The translations under genes were made by a program, and so were the position numbers. DNA of 64,000 nucleotides from Euborellia annulipes (Eukaryota; Arthropoda; Insecta; Dermaptera; Anisolabididae), in assembly GCA_023213315.1 (NCBI GenBank), contig JAKCPI010005176.1:1-64000 (forward strand). The letters are read 5' to 3'. Below, one piece after another: positions 45,903 to 57,538 of this stretch (its first letter is position 1; each line of letters starts with the position of its first letter). The notes beneath the pieces are model-generated. The model had not been told where the DNA came from and made no database searches. It saw only the letters and a program-made list of their open reading frames with translations.

Positions 45903-46760
45903 ATGGACTTTATAAAAGCGACGCGATTAATTCTCTACCCTTCAAAAATATTAGGCCTAACACCTTTTGAGATTTTAGGTACATCAGGAAATAGAACAAT
46001 AAAATTTATAAAAATGTATAGCTATTTGGGAAAATTGGTTTTTATGATTTTAAATATTTTGCTAATTATTTCTCTTGTAACAATGAAATTAAAAAATTTT
46101 CAAATTTTTATAGCATTTTTAACTGGATTAATGTATGCAACCAATTATTTTATGACCCTTGTATTATCTATAATTAATCAGGAAAAATTTAAAATTTTAT
46201 ATTTGAAATGTTTAAAATTTCACGATGATAATTTAGTCTGTCGTAAATATTTCTTGCACATATTTAGATTAACAATATTTTATATAATATGGTATGTAGG
46301 AAATTTTGTATCTTCACTTTTAATCGCCAATTATTTTAAAAAGAGTTTTAATATTTCAAAATTTTTTAATATTTTAACCGCCTTTATTTTCAATCCACTT
46401 ATTGTAACGTATGAATTTTTCTTTTACACTCAATATTATCTTTTTCTATATATTTTATATTGTTTTCTTAAAACATTCAATGAAAATTTATTAGAATTTA
46501 GATTTGTTTGTATGTTCAAGCAATATTTATTATTACATTATATATCACAATTGTTACAAGAAATTTATGAATATAAAGTAATCGTAAAATTTTTTTCTCA
46601 ATTTTGCGGGGCTCTTTTTACCATGTTTGCTTTTATATCGTCTCTTATATATGACTCTGAAGTGAAATTATCTTTTCTTTTAAATATAATCACATCTTCA
46701 TTGATTAAAATTAATCAAGTTTTCTTCGCGTGTTTTCTTTGTGAAAAAATTAAACAACAG
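45903..46760 (+). CDS. Gustatory receptor variable exon A18
   Basis: Intact, 286 codons, MDFIKATRLILYPSKILG to FLCEKIKQQ at the donor GTAATT (46761). GTSGNR replaces GTPGNR; the first loop reads HDDNLVCRKYF. Upstream TTATTGATTAATAATTAATTG is a dense run of the shared motif. The YAG lies only 1 base before the ATG, the exception to the 7-base rule. Confidence 0.87.
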
Positions 46761-47642
46761 GTAATTTCATGAAGAAATATATATTTATTATTTTTAATTT
46801 TGTCCTCAATTGTATAGGCCTAAATCTAAATGGGGTTCAGCAACAGAAAGGAAAAATAAAAAAAAAAATGGTTTGAAATAAACTTCGGTTGACTTAAGCA
46901 CACACACATATACACAGGTCAGGGGCTGAGAAATTTTGGAAAATTGTGGGGGTGGGTTATTATAATTTTGTTCAAAGACATTCATTTTAATAGTGAACAA
47001 CTTGAATTATTTCCTCCTACATCTAGCAATTACTATGCAAGAAATGAAACAAAACAGTAAAAAAAATTCTCAAAAACTATTTATATTCAGGGGAGGGAGA
47101 CTACACTGAATTAGAAAAAACTTCGAATACTATATGCATTAGTGTGTCAAGCGCCAAAAAAAATTAAAAATTGAGTTAAGCACGGAATATTGTTTCAAAT
47201 GCTATAATTAAAAGTATTTTTTATGAAATATGTCCTAAATGAATTTATATTTAATGTTACTTGCACAATTGACAAAAAAAATTATATATAATCCAATGAA
47301 AACAAAAAACTTTATTGTTATTTTTCTCAAAACTCTGTAGCTGGCGCTTGACACACTAATGCATAACATGGTCCATATAAGAAACACAATAGACGAAATC
47401 AACTCAACAGGCTTGCCAAGGGGGATATATTGAAAACAATAATCACTATACCTCACAAACACCCTTTTAGAAATTTCTTCCAGTGGTTTTGATATTTATT
47501 TTTTATTTATTATTATTATTGATATTTTTTAAAATTCCGCGATGCTAATTTTCTGATATAAATAATTAATTTCTAGTTTAATGAATTATTGATTTAGAAT
47601 TAATTGATTTTGTTAAAAAATTAATAATACTTGAGTACAATA
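46761..47642. other. Spacer with a mariner-like MITE
   Basis: Apart from the element at 47133-47365 it is AT-rich and without recognisable exons. A CACACACATATACACAG microsatellite lies near 46900. Confidence 0.5.
47133..47365. mobile_element. TA-flanked MITE with about 22-bp inverted ends
   Basis: TA then TGCATTAGTGTGTCAAGCGC at the left is mirrored by GCGCTTGACACACTAATGCA then TA at the right. TA flanks and simple terminal repeats fit the Tc1/mariner group. Non-coding interior. Confidence 0.7.
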
Positions 47643-47993
47643 ATGGATTTTATGAACGCTGCTCGATTTATTCTCTACCCATGTAAAATATTCGGATTAA
47701 CAAATTTTGAAATTTCAGGGACACCTGGAAACAGGACTATAAAATTTATTAAAATTTATAATTATTTAGGAAAATTCGTTCTAATATTTCTGAAGTATTA
47801 CAAGAAATTTATGAATTTAAAATAACACTAATATTATTTTCTCAATTTGCTTGGAATATTTATTCGGCATTTTCTTATTTAATAACAATAATATTAATAA
47901 ATGAATCTGATAAATTACCTAGTCTTTTGAATTTACTCGCAACTTCATCAAGTCTGCTTTGTGTGTTTCCTTTGCGAAAAAATTAAAGAACAG
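47643..47993 (+). pseudogene. Gustatory receptor variable exon A19, internally deleted
   Basis: MDFMNAARFILYPCKIFG and GTPGNR begin a normal copy close to A20 and A21, but after GKFVLIF the sequence jumps to the block LQEIYEFKITLILFSQ, losing some 160 codons and the frame. A second shift lies near 47955. The donor AACAG|GTAAAA (47994) is still present. A non-functional remnant. Confidence 0.85.
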
Positions 47994-48055
47994 GTAAAAT
48001 TATTTCATGACTAGTGTTATTTTGTGTGAGATATATTCCTATATCAATGATTTGA

Positions 48056-48760
48056 TTGTTATATTCAGGGATGATCAAAATCCTTCAAAAAGGATTAGCG
48101 GATCGCGATTCAATTATCCAGCAAGTTCGGGAGATCCGATCCGATTTTGAAAAAGGATCGCTGTTCCAATCCGTCGATCCAGATCCGCGATCCAAAAATC
48201 CGATCGGGACTTGCGATCCGGATCCATCCGATTTGATCCGAAAATCCGATCCAGTTTCAAAATAAATTGCCGAATTAAATAAGAATCTAAATTTGTACCA
48301 AAATTAACGAACTTTCTGGACAGAGTTGGCAATTTGAAAAATAAAGTTTTAAAGGATTAGTAATCCTTTTAAAAGGATCGCAATTGTTTTATTATTGCTT
48401 TAATTTTGTTTTATTATTGTTTTAATTTTGTTTTATTATTGCATTTTTATTGTTTTAATTTTGTTTTGCTATTGTATTTTATTGATTTGACTTTGTTTTA
48501 TTTTGTATTTTTATTGATTTTATTTTATATTGATATTTTGTAAATTTATATGTATGTATTGTAAGAGATGGCCGAGTAGCCCTACCCTAAATTAAAAAAA
48601 AGGATCGCAAAAATCTAGAATTGCTAATCCCTCATAAAGGATTACGGTAGCGATTCGATCCTAAGTCGGAAGAGCAAAAAGGATTTCGATCTATATCCTT
48701 AAATCCACCTCTATTTCGATTTGAATCGCGATCTAGATCCAAGATCCTCCCCAAAAAATT
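48056..48760. repeat. GATCC-rich repeat, split by a LINE tail
   Basis: Dense in GATCCG, GCGATCC and AAAAGGAT units in both orientations (48060-48270 and 48600-48750). It starts CAGGGATGATC, which could be a hAT end, but the other end is not clear. A LINE tail interrupts it at 48384-48597. Nearby open frames are repeat artefacts. Confidence 0.55.
48371..48610 (+). mobile_element. 5'-truncated LINE tail with 13-bp TSD
   Basis: The insert 48384-48597, T-rich then GAGATGGCCGAGTAGCCC and poly-A, is flanked by AAAAGGATCGCAA at 48371-48383 and 48598-48610. Inserted inside the GATCC repeat. Confidence 0.7.
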
Positions 48761-48762
48761 TG

Positions 48763-48940
48763 GATACCAAATGGGTTAAATAGAAATGCCTGGACCCCCC
48801 CCCCCCCCAATAGATATTATAAATAATAATGGTTATCGTCAAAGTCTTAAATGGCCTAAGTTGCCGAAAAGACTGTGTGAATGTGTGTGTGAGTGTGAAT
48901 GAGAAAAAAGTGTGAGTGTTTTAATAAAAAAAAATTTGTA
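48763..48940 (+). mobile_element. SINE1 3' part
   Basis: TTTGGATACCAAATGG, a C12-14 run, GGTTATCGTCAAAGTC, GCCGAAAAGACTGTGTG and the GAATG/GTGAG tail ending in A8. The tRNA-like head is missing. Confidence 0.7.
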
Positions 48941-49058
48941 TAAAGTTGATCAAACCATCGACAGTAGGCGATTAACATAACATTGAAATAATTAAATAAT
49001 TATTGATTCAGAAGTAATTGATTTGTTATTATAAAATGAGTAAGAATTCAGTACAATA

Positions 49059-49907
49059 ATGGATTTTATAAATGCTACTCGATTCTTTTTATTCCCTTCA
49101 AAAATATTAGGCTTAACACCTTTTGAAATTTCAGGGACACCTGGAAATAGGGTTACAAAATATATTAAAATTTATAATTATTTAGGAAAATTCGTTCTCA
49201 TCCTCTTAAATTCATTGTTAATTGGTTCTCTTTGTACAGTAGGATTAACCAATTTGGAAGTTTTCTCCGCTTTCATATCGGGTTTAATGTATGAAATTAA
49301 TTTTTTAACAACATGTATTCTTTCTATAATATATAGAGAAAAATTTGAAAATTTATTCTTAAAATGTTTAAAATATTATGATGAAAATTCAAATTCTCAT
49401 AAATATTTTTTACAAATATTTAAATTTACAATTTTTAATTTAGTCTGGGGTATTGGGAATTTTCTTTTTGTAACTTTAAGTGGATATATTTTGCAAACAG
49501 ATTTTAAAACAACTTCCTTGTTTAATATTTTAATTACTATTTTTCTTTACGTATTCATATCAATGTATGAATTTTTGTATTACTCACAATATCAACTTTT
49601 TCTTGTCATTTTATATTATTTCTTCAAGTCTTTTAATGAAAATTTATTAGAAAATAAATTTAATATTAGACACTATATATTTTTACATAATATTTCACAA
49701 TTATTACAAGAAATTTATGAATTTAAAATAACACTAATATTATTTTCACAATTTACTTGGATTATTTATTCGACATTTGTTTATTTAGTAGCTGTAATAT
49801 ATGAATTGGATAAATTAATTCGTCTTTTGAATTTATTTGGAACTCTATCATATGAACTTCAACAAGTCTGGTTTGTGTGTTTTCTTTGCGAAAAAATTAA
49901 GGAACAG
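49059..49907 (+). CDS. Gustatory receptor variable exon A20
   Basis: Intact, 283 codons, MDFINATRFFLFPSKILG to FLCEKIKEQ at the donor GTAAAA (49908). A20 and A21 share Asn at residue 5, GTPGNRVTKYIKIY, NSNSHKYF and the ending KIKEQ (also in A19). The interval to A21 is 328 bases and repeats the 5' flank AATTATTGATTCAGAAG with GAATTCAG 7 bases before ATG. Confidence 0.88.
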
Positions 49908-50235
49908 GTAAAATTATTTGATACTTTATTTTTCGTTCAACTTTTTGTTTATATATACATATAAAATAAGTCCCTAAATGGTACTCCCAAAATAAATGTT
50001 TCAAAGTCATACAAGGAAAGAAAGAAGTTGAAATATTTTGAAAACCTACAAAATCTACTTAAATCGGGGTGAGGGGGGGGGGGTATTTACGAATTTTTAT
50101 AGTTTAATAAATTAATTGTAAAAAAAAGTCACTGACCTTAGTAGGCGACTAACATAACATTGAAATAATTAATTAATTATTGATTCAGAATTAATTGATT
50201 TGTTATTATAAAATGAGTAAGAATTCAGTACAATA

Positions 50236-51093
50236 ATGGATTTTATGAACGCTACTCGATTCATTCTATTCCCTTCAAAAATTTTAGGCTTAACACCTTT
50301 TGAAATTTCAGGGACACCTGGAAATAGGGTTACAAAATATATTAAAATTTATAGTTATTTGGGAAAATTCGTTCTTATCCTCTTAGATTCATTATTAATT
50401 GGTTCTCTTTGTACAGTGGGATTAACCAATTTGGAAATTTTCTCCGCTTTCATATCTGGTTTAATGTATGAAATTACTTTTTCAATGACATTTATTCTTT
50501 CTTTAATATATAGAGAAAAATTTGAAAATTTATTCTTAAAATGTTTAAAATATTATGATGAAAATTCAAATTCTCATAAATATTTCATACAAATATTTAA
50601 ATTTACAATTTTTAATTTAGTCTGGGCTATCGGGAATTTTCTTTTTGTAACATTAAGTGCATATATTTTGCAAACAGACTTTAAAATGGCTTCCTTGTTT
50701 AATATTTTAATTTTCCTTTTTTTCAATATATTCATAGCAATTTATGAATTTTTGTATTACTCTCAATATAAACTTTTTCTTGTAATTTTGTATTATTTCT
50801 TAATATCTTTTAATGATAATTTATTAAAAAATAAATTTATCGTTAATATTAGACACTATTCTTCATTATTACATAATATTTCACAATTATTACAAGAAAT
50901 TTATGATATTAAAATATTACTAATATTATTTTCCCAATTTTCTTGGATTATTTATTCGACATTTTCTTATTTAGTAGCAGTAATATATGAATCGGATAAA
51001 TTATCGAGTCTTTTGAATTTATTTGGAACTCTATCATATGAACTTCATCAAATCTGCATTGTGTGTTTTCTTTGCGAAAAAATTAAAGAACAG
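50236..51093 (+). CDS. Gustatory receptor variable exon A21
   Basis: Intact, 286 codons, MDFMNATRFILFPSKILG to FLCEKIKEQ at the donor GTAAAT (51094). The youngest visible tandem pair with A20; differences cluster in the loop after residue 195 (NDNLLKNKFIVNIRHYSS). It is the last family A copy: no exon encoding a TYxxxxxQF-like end is visible between its donor and family C, 2.5 kb away. Confidence 0.88.
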
Positions 51094-51215
51094 GTAAATT
51101 TATTTGACACCTTATTTTTCTTTCAACTTTTTGTTTATTCACAAAATGGAATATAATTAATTCACATAGGCCTACTCCTTAAAAACGTTAAAAAATTATT
51201 AAGATTTTAAATCAT

Positions 51216-51901
51216 AAAAAAATCTGGTGTGACTGGCGCACAGCACACAACTTTCTCTTACCTTCGGTAATCGAAAGTTGTGTTCTGTGCTTGTCACACC
51301 AGATTTTTCGTGTCGAAATATATTTAGTTCCCGACAGTACGGTACATTTGAATTCAGATGTAAAATTTATAAGTATGGGAAAATATTTATATTTTGTTAC
51401 CATGGCAACCATTTTTCCTATCTTTCCTATGAAACACAAGAGTAAAGTGGTCTTCAGAAGATTTCAATCGCAAAATGAGAATATACATTTTAAAGAGCAT
51501 CTAAAAAATAATTGATTTTTGAATTTAAAAAAAAATCGTTGGAGCAAATTTTGAGAAAATCGAAAAAAACTGAAAAAGTACATCAGTAAAGTACTAGTAC
51601 TCTTTGGCCGATTTTGATTAAAAGCTTATTTTTCCGGTCCCGGGGGGTGTTTAACTTAAATATAAAATTTCAACCTCGTAGCTCAATTCCTTCATGCTTA
51701 AAATTGAACACACACCCACCCACCCACACACCCACACACCCACCCACCCACAGACAGACCATGTCGCGAAAACCACTTTTTTGGATTCAGGGGACCTCAA
51801 AACGTGAAGATCCATCAAAATCTCGACATCGAATTTTTGACATGAATCCAATACTTTCTCTCTATATATATATTACATATATACATAGGTAAGAGAAAGT
51901 A
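51216..51901 (-). repeat. Complete Rep1 copy, reverse orientation
   Basis: Runs from the AATCTGGTGTGAC hairpin end to GGTAAGAGAAAGTA and includes all blocks in mirrored order. It is the best reference for the full length, about 690 bases. The microsatellite is CACCCACC-rich. Confidence 0.8.
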
Positions 51902-52299
51902 ATATTGCTGACTTTATACACTCTAAGTTATATTGTGTTTCCAAAATTTTTGAAAAAACTTATTAGGAAAAGTACTTCTTGCAATTGATCTATTTATTTC
52001 AAAAGTTGATACAGATCTACAATTTTAGTGTAAGATGTATATGCCAAATTTCATTGACATGACTGATATAAATGGATATATTAATACATGTATACATATA
52101 AAATAAGTTCCTGAATGGTCACAGAAGCAGAAAAAGGGAATTAAAAAAAATAAATTTACGCTTAATTTTCAAAAATTGTGGCGTGGCCGATTCCGACGCT
52201 TGTAATGTTAATTTTTTTTTTTTTTTTTTTTTGTGATATACAGTAGGCCTATATCAATGATTCGATTGTTAAAAAAAAACTTTATGTTATATACATATA

Positions 52300-53466
52300 T
52301 ATAGAGAGAGAGAAAATGTATTGCATTAATGTCAAAAATTCGATGTAGAGATTTTGATGAATATACACTTTTTGAGGTCACCTGAATCCAAAAAAGTGGT
52401 TTTCGCGACATGGCTTGTCTATCTGTATGTCTGTGTTCAATTTTAGGCATGAAGCATTGAGCTAAGATGTTGAAATATTATATTTAAAGTTAGACACTCT
52501 TCTAGAGCGTAAGAATAAGCTTTAAATCAAAATCGGTCAAAAAATACTAGTACTTTACAGAGGTACTTTTTCAATTTTTTTCGATTTTCTCAAAATTCGG
52601 TCAAACGATTTTGATTAAAATTCAAAAATCAATCATTTTTTAGATGCTCTTTCAAAAATATATTCTCATTTTGCTCTCAAAATTGTTTGAAGCACACTTC
52701 ACTCTTGTACTTTATAGAGAAGATAGGAGAAATGGTTGCCATCAGGGGTGCCGGAACGAATTCGAATCAGGGGGGGGGGGGGGGCAAAAAAATTTTTTTA
52801 GAAAATTAAAATAATTTAATATGTTCAAATAGCATAAAACAAAAACAAATCTACTATAAAGCTTTAAAAGTTTTAAATAAAATCACAATTTTAATAAAAT
52901 TAAAATTTTAAAAAATTTGCTAGTGATTTTATCAAAAGTTTTTTTAGGCTATATTTATACTATTTGAAGTAAATAAATATTTTTAATTATCTTCTTTTAA
53001 TTCAATATAAAATGTTTTTAGAAATTAGAAATACAATAGGGTCTAAAGCCTAAAATATTTTGGGAAAAAAAATGAATTTCTTACTCTTTTAATTTTTTTT
53101 AAAAGATTTTATTTTTCTAAAGTAAAAATTTTAACTAAAGTAAAAATGTATCATTAAAATTAAATTGAATAAAAGAAGACATATTGCCCCTTATGCCCCC
53201 TCCTATAGGACGCCAGGGGGGCAATGTACCCTCATCCCCCCAGTTCTGGCGCCTATGGTTGCCAAAAAGACTGTATGTATGTGTGTGTGAATGTGAGTAT
53301 GAATAGAAAAAAGTGTGTTAAAAAATATATATATAGACTATATATAGGCGGAACCTAAAATATCTCGACATAAAAAAATCTGGTGAGACAAGCACAGAAC
53401 ACAACTTTCGATTACCGAAGGTAGGAGAAAGTTGTGTGCTGTGCGACTATCACACCAGATTTTTTT
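52300..53466 (+). repeat. Rep1 copy disrupted by a hAT-like element and SINE1 tail
   Basis: Rep1 blocks run from 52300 to about 52742. A hAT-like element (52743-53257) follows, then a SINE1 3' tail (about 53262-53330), then the Rep1 hairpin end (53367-53466). Confidence 0.65.
52743..53257. mobile_element. hAT-like element, reverse relative of 23592-24260
   Basis: Starts CAGGGGTGCCGGAACG and ends GTTCTGGCGCCTATG. Flanks GTTGCCAT and GTTGCCAA agree at 7 of 8. The right flank continues as a SINE1 tail, not as Rep1, so the match may be chance similarity between the two repeats rather than a target duplication. Confidence 0.7.
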
Positions 53467-53594
53467 ATAGTTATGATAATTTATTATTAATCAATTATAG
53501 TGCAAATCAATTAACTTAATAAGATATTTTTGAAAATTTTCCATTAAGAAAATTATTTTTTACTAGGGGAATGTTTAATTTAATTCATTTCAAG

Positions 53595-54501
53595 ATGGAG
53601 TATTCTCATGTTAATAAGAATTTTTATCGTCTTACAAAATGTCTCGGGCTTTTTCCATTTCATTTAGGTCACGATAAAAATTCTACTCAACATTCAAATA
53701 GTATATTAACAATTGGCTGGATTATTTTTACATTTTCTATAATTTATCAATTAATTCATTTAGTATATCAAAATAGATCAGACGTGGAAACAATTATTCT
53801 CTGGTTAGGTGATATCATCTGTCTTATTTCAGCGATTACTAATTTCCTCACCTGCCATTTCTTTAGATATCAAAGATGTAATTTAATGTTTACATTTGAC
53901 AATATTAAAGGCGTCCATTATCGTTCTATTTCTCGATTTAATTTAATTTTCATAATTTTATTCATTATTTTAAATATTCAACAAATTGTTTTATTTTTAT
54001 ATATATTCCAATTTATTTCAAATTTGAAAAATACTTTTAGTTTTTTTAATAAAGTAATCACCGCAATTCATGATATTATAGGAATGTTATGCTATTTGGA
54101 ATTTATTAGTAATGTTTTAGCAATTTATTTAAATATAATTAAATTGAATGAACAATTGCAAGTAAACAAAATTGATATTAAACAAATTAAATGTATTATG
54201 GGATGCTATAGGAATATTGCAAACGCGGTAAAAATCATTTTTTTTTTTTTTAATAATAATAAATATATTTTTTTAATTTATTATTTTTATATGACAGGTT
54301 AATTCGGTTGCTGGTATTTTTCAAACTTCAAATTTAACACTTTTTTGTTTATTCATCAAATGGGTGATCTGTACACTGTTTTACTTCTTTTTTATTCCTA
54401 CTCTTCCTCTCGTTAATCGAATACTTGCTTTCACTTGGATTTTGAATATTTTTTGTAAGTGTCTCCCAGTAATTTTGGCACCAGTACTCGCAATAAGAAA
54501 G
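53595..54501 (+). CDS. Gustatory receptor C1, two exons of a longer gene
   Basis: Exon 1, 53595-54227 (211 codons), starts MEYSHVNKNFYRLTKCLG, has GLFPFHLG (the classic gustatory receptor GLFPF) and ends CYRNIANA. A 70-base intron (GTAAAA...GACAG) follows. Exon 2, 54298-54501 (68 codons), reads VNSVAGIFQTSNLTLFCLF to LPVILAPVLAIRK and ends at the donor GTAAGA (54502). All phase 0. An in-frame Met 8 codons upstream (MFNLIHFK) is also conserved in C2; MEYS is chosen because C3 and C4 have only that start. The last membrane segment is not found downstream. Confidence 0.85.
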
Positions 54502-54666
54502 GTAAGATAAAGCTTTAATTGAACTAACAAGTGCCGAAAATTGTAAAAACTCTACAATTTTTGCTTTGGAAGGGGGGTGGATTTTATTTTTGAATTTCGT
54601 TAAAAAATACATTTGTAAAAAAAATATCTTTTTTGTAACAAACAAAATGGTTATTTATCATAGATC

Positions 54667-54917
54667 ATAACTAGCCTTTGAGGGCGGAGGGGGCGAAGCT
54701 CAACTAGGGCGCCATTTTTTTAGTTGTAATATAATTTTAAAGAAATCTATCAATTTTTTGGACAATCTATTGAAAGAATATGATAAAATCACCGTCCATG
54801 GGCTATATTTTAGATTCCCTAGGGCGCCTATGTCGGTTCGAGGGGCGCCAAAGGCTTGAAGCGCCTGAGGCGGAAGGGGCAAGCGCCCCCCTTCGCCCCC
54901 ACCTAGTTACGCTACTG
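54667..54917. mobile_element. hAT-like element, near-perfect 8-bp TSD
   Basis: Right end GTTACGCTACTG; left end truncated to ATAACTAGCC. Flanks CATAGATC (54659-54666) and CATAGATT (54918-54925). Same family as 31015 and 37492. Confidence 0.7.
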
Positions 54918-55289
54918 CATAGATTTTAAATATTTTAAATCAAATATGCCTTGAGTGGGGGAATGGCTTTCCCTAAATAATGCCATTAATCTCTAAGGGT
55001 TAAATAAAATTAAAAAAAAAAAAAAAAATGAATGGCACAATATAGATCTTTTCCCTTTCCTTCACTAAGTTTTATCATACCATATTTTTTCTTTCAATAT
55101 ATTTTTTTGAATATTTAAAATTTATCATCAATATAACACTCTGGGCTCCCTTCAAACACGAATAATTTTAGAATTGGGTTTGTGTGTGAACAGAAAAACT
55201 TAAAAAAACCAAATGAGCTACATCTATGAAATTCGATATTGGCCTATAATTCTTATTGATGAGTAGCAAGATGAAGAAAAGCAGCTAGC

Positions 55290-55935
55290 ATTTATTTAAT
55301 TCATTTAAGGCCCATTAGGCATTAGGCTGACCTTTCGGTCCCACTTGAGAACATCTTCAGAGCTTATGGGTTGCCAATAAGACAAAAATATTTATATAAA
55401 CTGCCACAGCTACACACGTCGGCACAGGATTTAGGTGTGTTTATGTAGCTGTGGCAGTTTAAATAAAGGTAAACAAATTCTCATCTCAGAATTGAATAAA
55501 AGATTAAAAACTCATTTGCACAATTCATAACCTTGAAGTTACAATTTAAGAATTTATTTATTTATTTACAAAAGTGTTGGCATCACAAGCCATTTTTGCC
55601 CTCGATACAATTTAAGTATATGAATGTTAATAAATATATTGAGTGAGGAATGGCTTTCCCTAAATGATTCAGGCTGAAACAATGGATGAGTAACAGTCGA
55701 AATTACCTGTAGTCGATTAGAGACCCTATACGACTGTTACTCTTTCAATAATAAACTCAATTGTTTCAACCTGTATATATTTATAAACATTTATGTACTT
55801 AAATTGTAACTTCAAGGTTATGAATTGTGTAATTGAGCGTGTTATATTTATCTCATATTGACAGGCCATAAGCTCTGAAGATTGGTTCGACCGAGATCGA
55901 AGCGTCAGCCTAATGAGCCTTAAATAAAGAAAATC
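55290..55935. mobile_element. Inverted-repeat Penelope-like remnant with two hammerhead-like motifs
   Basis: Minus strand 55329-55360 reads CTGAAGA, a hairpin, then GAAAGGTC. Plus strand 55875-55906 reads CTGAAGA, a hairpin, then GAAGCGTC. Both are followed by AGCCTAATG and a T- or A-rich region. They face each other about 515 bases apart as in the other inverted copies. A further hairpin with arms AAACTGCCACAGCTAC and GTAGCTGTGGCAGTTT spans 55399-55465. One core letter is changed in each motif. Confidence 0.5.
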
Positions 55936-56107
55936 TATTTCCCTGATACTCATCAACAACCCTCGTCCAGCTATAAATCTACTTTTCTCAATATACTTCT
56001 TATAGTAAAATTTTAGATCTGTATCAACTTTTGGAGTAAATCTGTCAACTAAAAGCGGTACCTACCAAAAAGCATTTTGAAAATTTAAAAATGCTTGCTA
56101 CTCTGAG

Positions 56108-56361
56108 CATGGGCGTACCCAGGATCAAATCTAGGGGGGGGGGCATGGTCAGATCATGGTCGTCCAGATTGTGGCATAGCATATAGAGAGGTAAAGCCTT
56201 CGAATTAAAGGCCTAAAAACCCTCGAGTCCTAACAAAAAGAATCATTCCCGTCGCCATACACCAATTTTGTTTCGTTTCATCACTTTATAAACATTTAAT
56301 TTTTTTTGTTGTTCTAGGGGGGGGGCAGCTGCCCCCCTGCACCTCGCTAGGTACGCCCATG
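56108..56361. mobile_element. 254-bp hAT-like element, 8-bp TSD ACTCTGAG
   Basis: CATGGGCGTACCCAGG and GGTACGCCCATG ends, with ACTCTGAG at 56100-56107 and 56362-56369. Complete relative of 36777. Confidence 0.88.
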
Positions 56362-56639
56362 ACTCTGAGCCTAAAAACCAAAAAGTGGCTGAAAATACCG
56401 CTTTTGGGCGGTAATGCAATTAGTAGCCACAGTATTGAAAAATTTAAAGTACTCTAGATAATTAAATTTATAGAAAAATTTGTGAAAATTTCTTTTCACT
56501 CATGTATGAAAATAACGATTGTTATTAATTAATCAATTATAGTGCAAGGCAATTAAACTTAATTAGAAAATTTTTAATATTTTTCATTAAGAAAATGATT
56601 TTATACTTGGTAAGAATGTTTAATTTAACTCATATCAAG

Positions 56640-57538
56640 ATGGAATATTCCCACGTTAATAGTAATTTTTATCGCGTTTCAAAATATCACGGTCTTTTTC
56701 CATTTCATTTAGGTGACAATAAAAATTCCACTCAACATTCAAATCTTATATTAGCAATTAGTTGGATTATTTTTACATTTTCTGTAATTTATCAATCAAT
56801 TCATTTAGAAAACGAATTTAAATCAGACGTGGAATCAATTATGGTATGGTTGGGTGATATCGTCGCTCTTATTTCAGCTATTTCTAATTTCCTCACCTGC
56901 CATATCTTTCGATATCAAAGATCTAATTTAATTTTTTTATTTGACAATATTAAAAACGTCCATTATCGTTCTATTTCTCGATTTAATTTAATTTTCATAA
57001 TTTTATTCATTATTTTGAATATTCAAAAAATTGTTTTATTTTTATATATATTCGAATTTTTTTCAAATAGGCAAACTATTTTTATTTTTATTAATAAAAT
57101 AATCACAATCATTTATGATGATATTGCAATTTTATGCTCTTTGGAATTTACTAGTAATGTTTTAGCAATTTATTTAAATCTAATTAAATTGAATGAACAA
57201 TTGCAAGAAAATAAAATTAATATTGAACAAATTAAATCTATTATGAAATGGTATAGGAATATTGCAAATGCGGTAAATTTTTTTTTTTTAATATTAGTAA
57301 AAATATAATTTTTTTAATTTCTTATTTATACGGATAGGTTGATTCGGTTGCTGATATTTTTCAAACTGCAAATTTAACACTTTTTTGTTTATTCGTCAAA
57401 TGGATGATTTGTACATTGTTTTATTTATTTTTTGTACCTCTTCCTCTCGTCAATCGAATACTTGTTTTCACATGGATTTTGAATATTTGTTTTAAATGTC
57501 TCCCAGTAATTTTGGCACCAGTATTTGCAATCAGAAAG
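56640..57538 (+). CDS. Gustatory receptor C2, two exons of a longer gene
   Basis: Exon 1, 56640-57272 (211 codons), MEYSHVNSNFYRVSKYHG to WYRNIANA. Intron 65 bases. Exon 2, 57338-57538 (67 codons), VDSVADIFQTANLTLFCLF to LPVILAPVFAIRK at the donor GTAAGA (57539). Close to C1 across both exons and in the flank (TTATTAATTAATCAATTATAGTGCAA). Compared with C1 one codon is lost in the loop PLPLVNRIL. Substitutions are mostly conservative, as expected of a functional pair. Confidence 0.86.

Noticed and set aside
48056..48332. Overlapping open frames rich in Asp, Pro and Arg (DPDPRSKNP and similar)
   Set aside because: Both strands are open because of repeated GATCCG units; repeat artefact.
7977..51093. 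Odorant receptor (Or) identity
   Set aside because: The GLxPF motif near the N-terminus, the large first exon and the single late splice site fit gustatory receptors better; no Orco-like or Or C-terminal motif is visible. Not fully excluded without the last exon.
52743..53265. Perfect proof of a target duplication from GTTGCCAT / GTTGCCAA
   Set aside because: The left flank is Rep1 and the right flank is a SINE1 tail, both of which contain GTTGCC on their own; the match may be coincidence.
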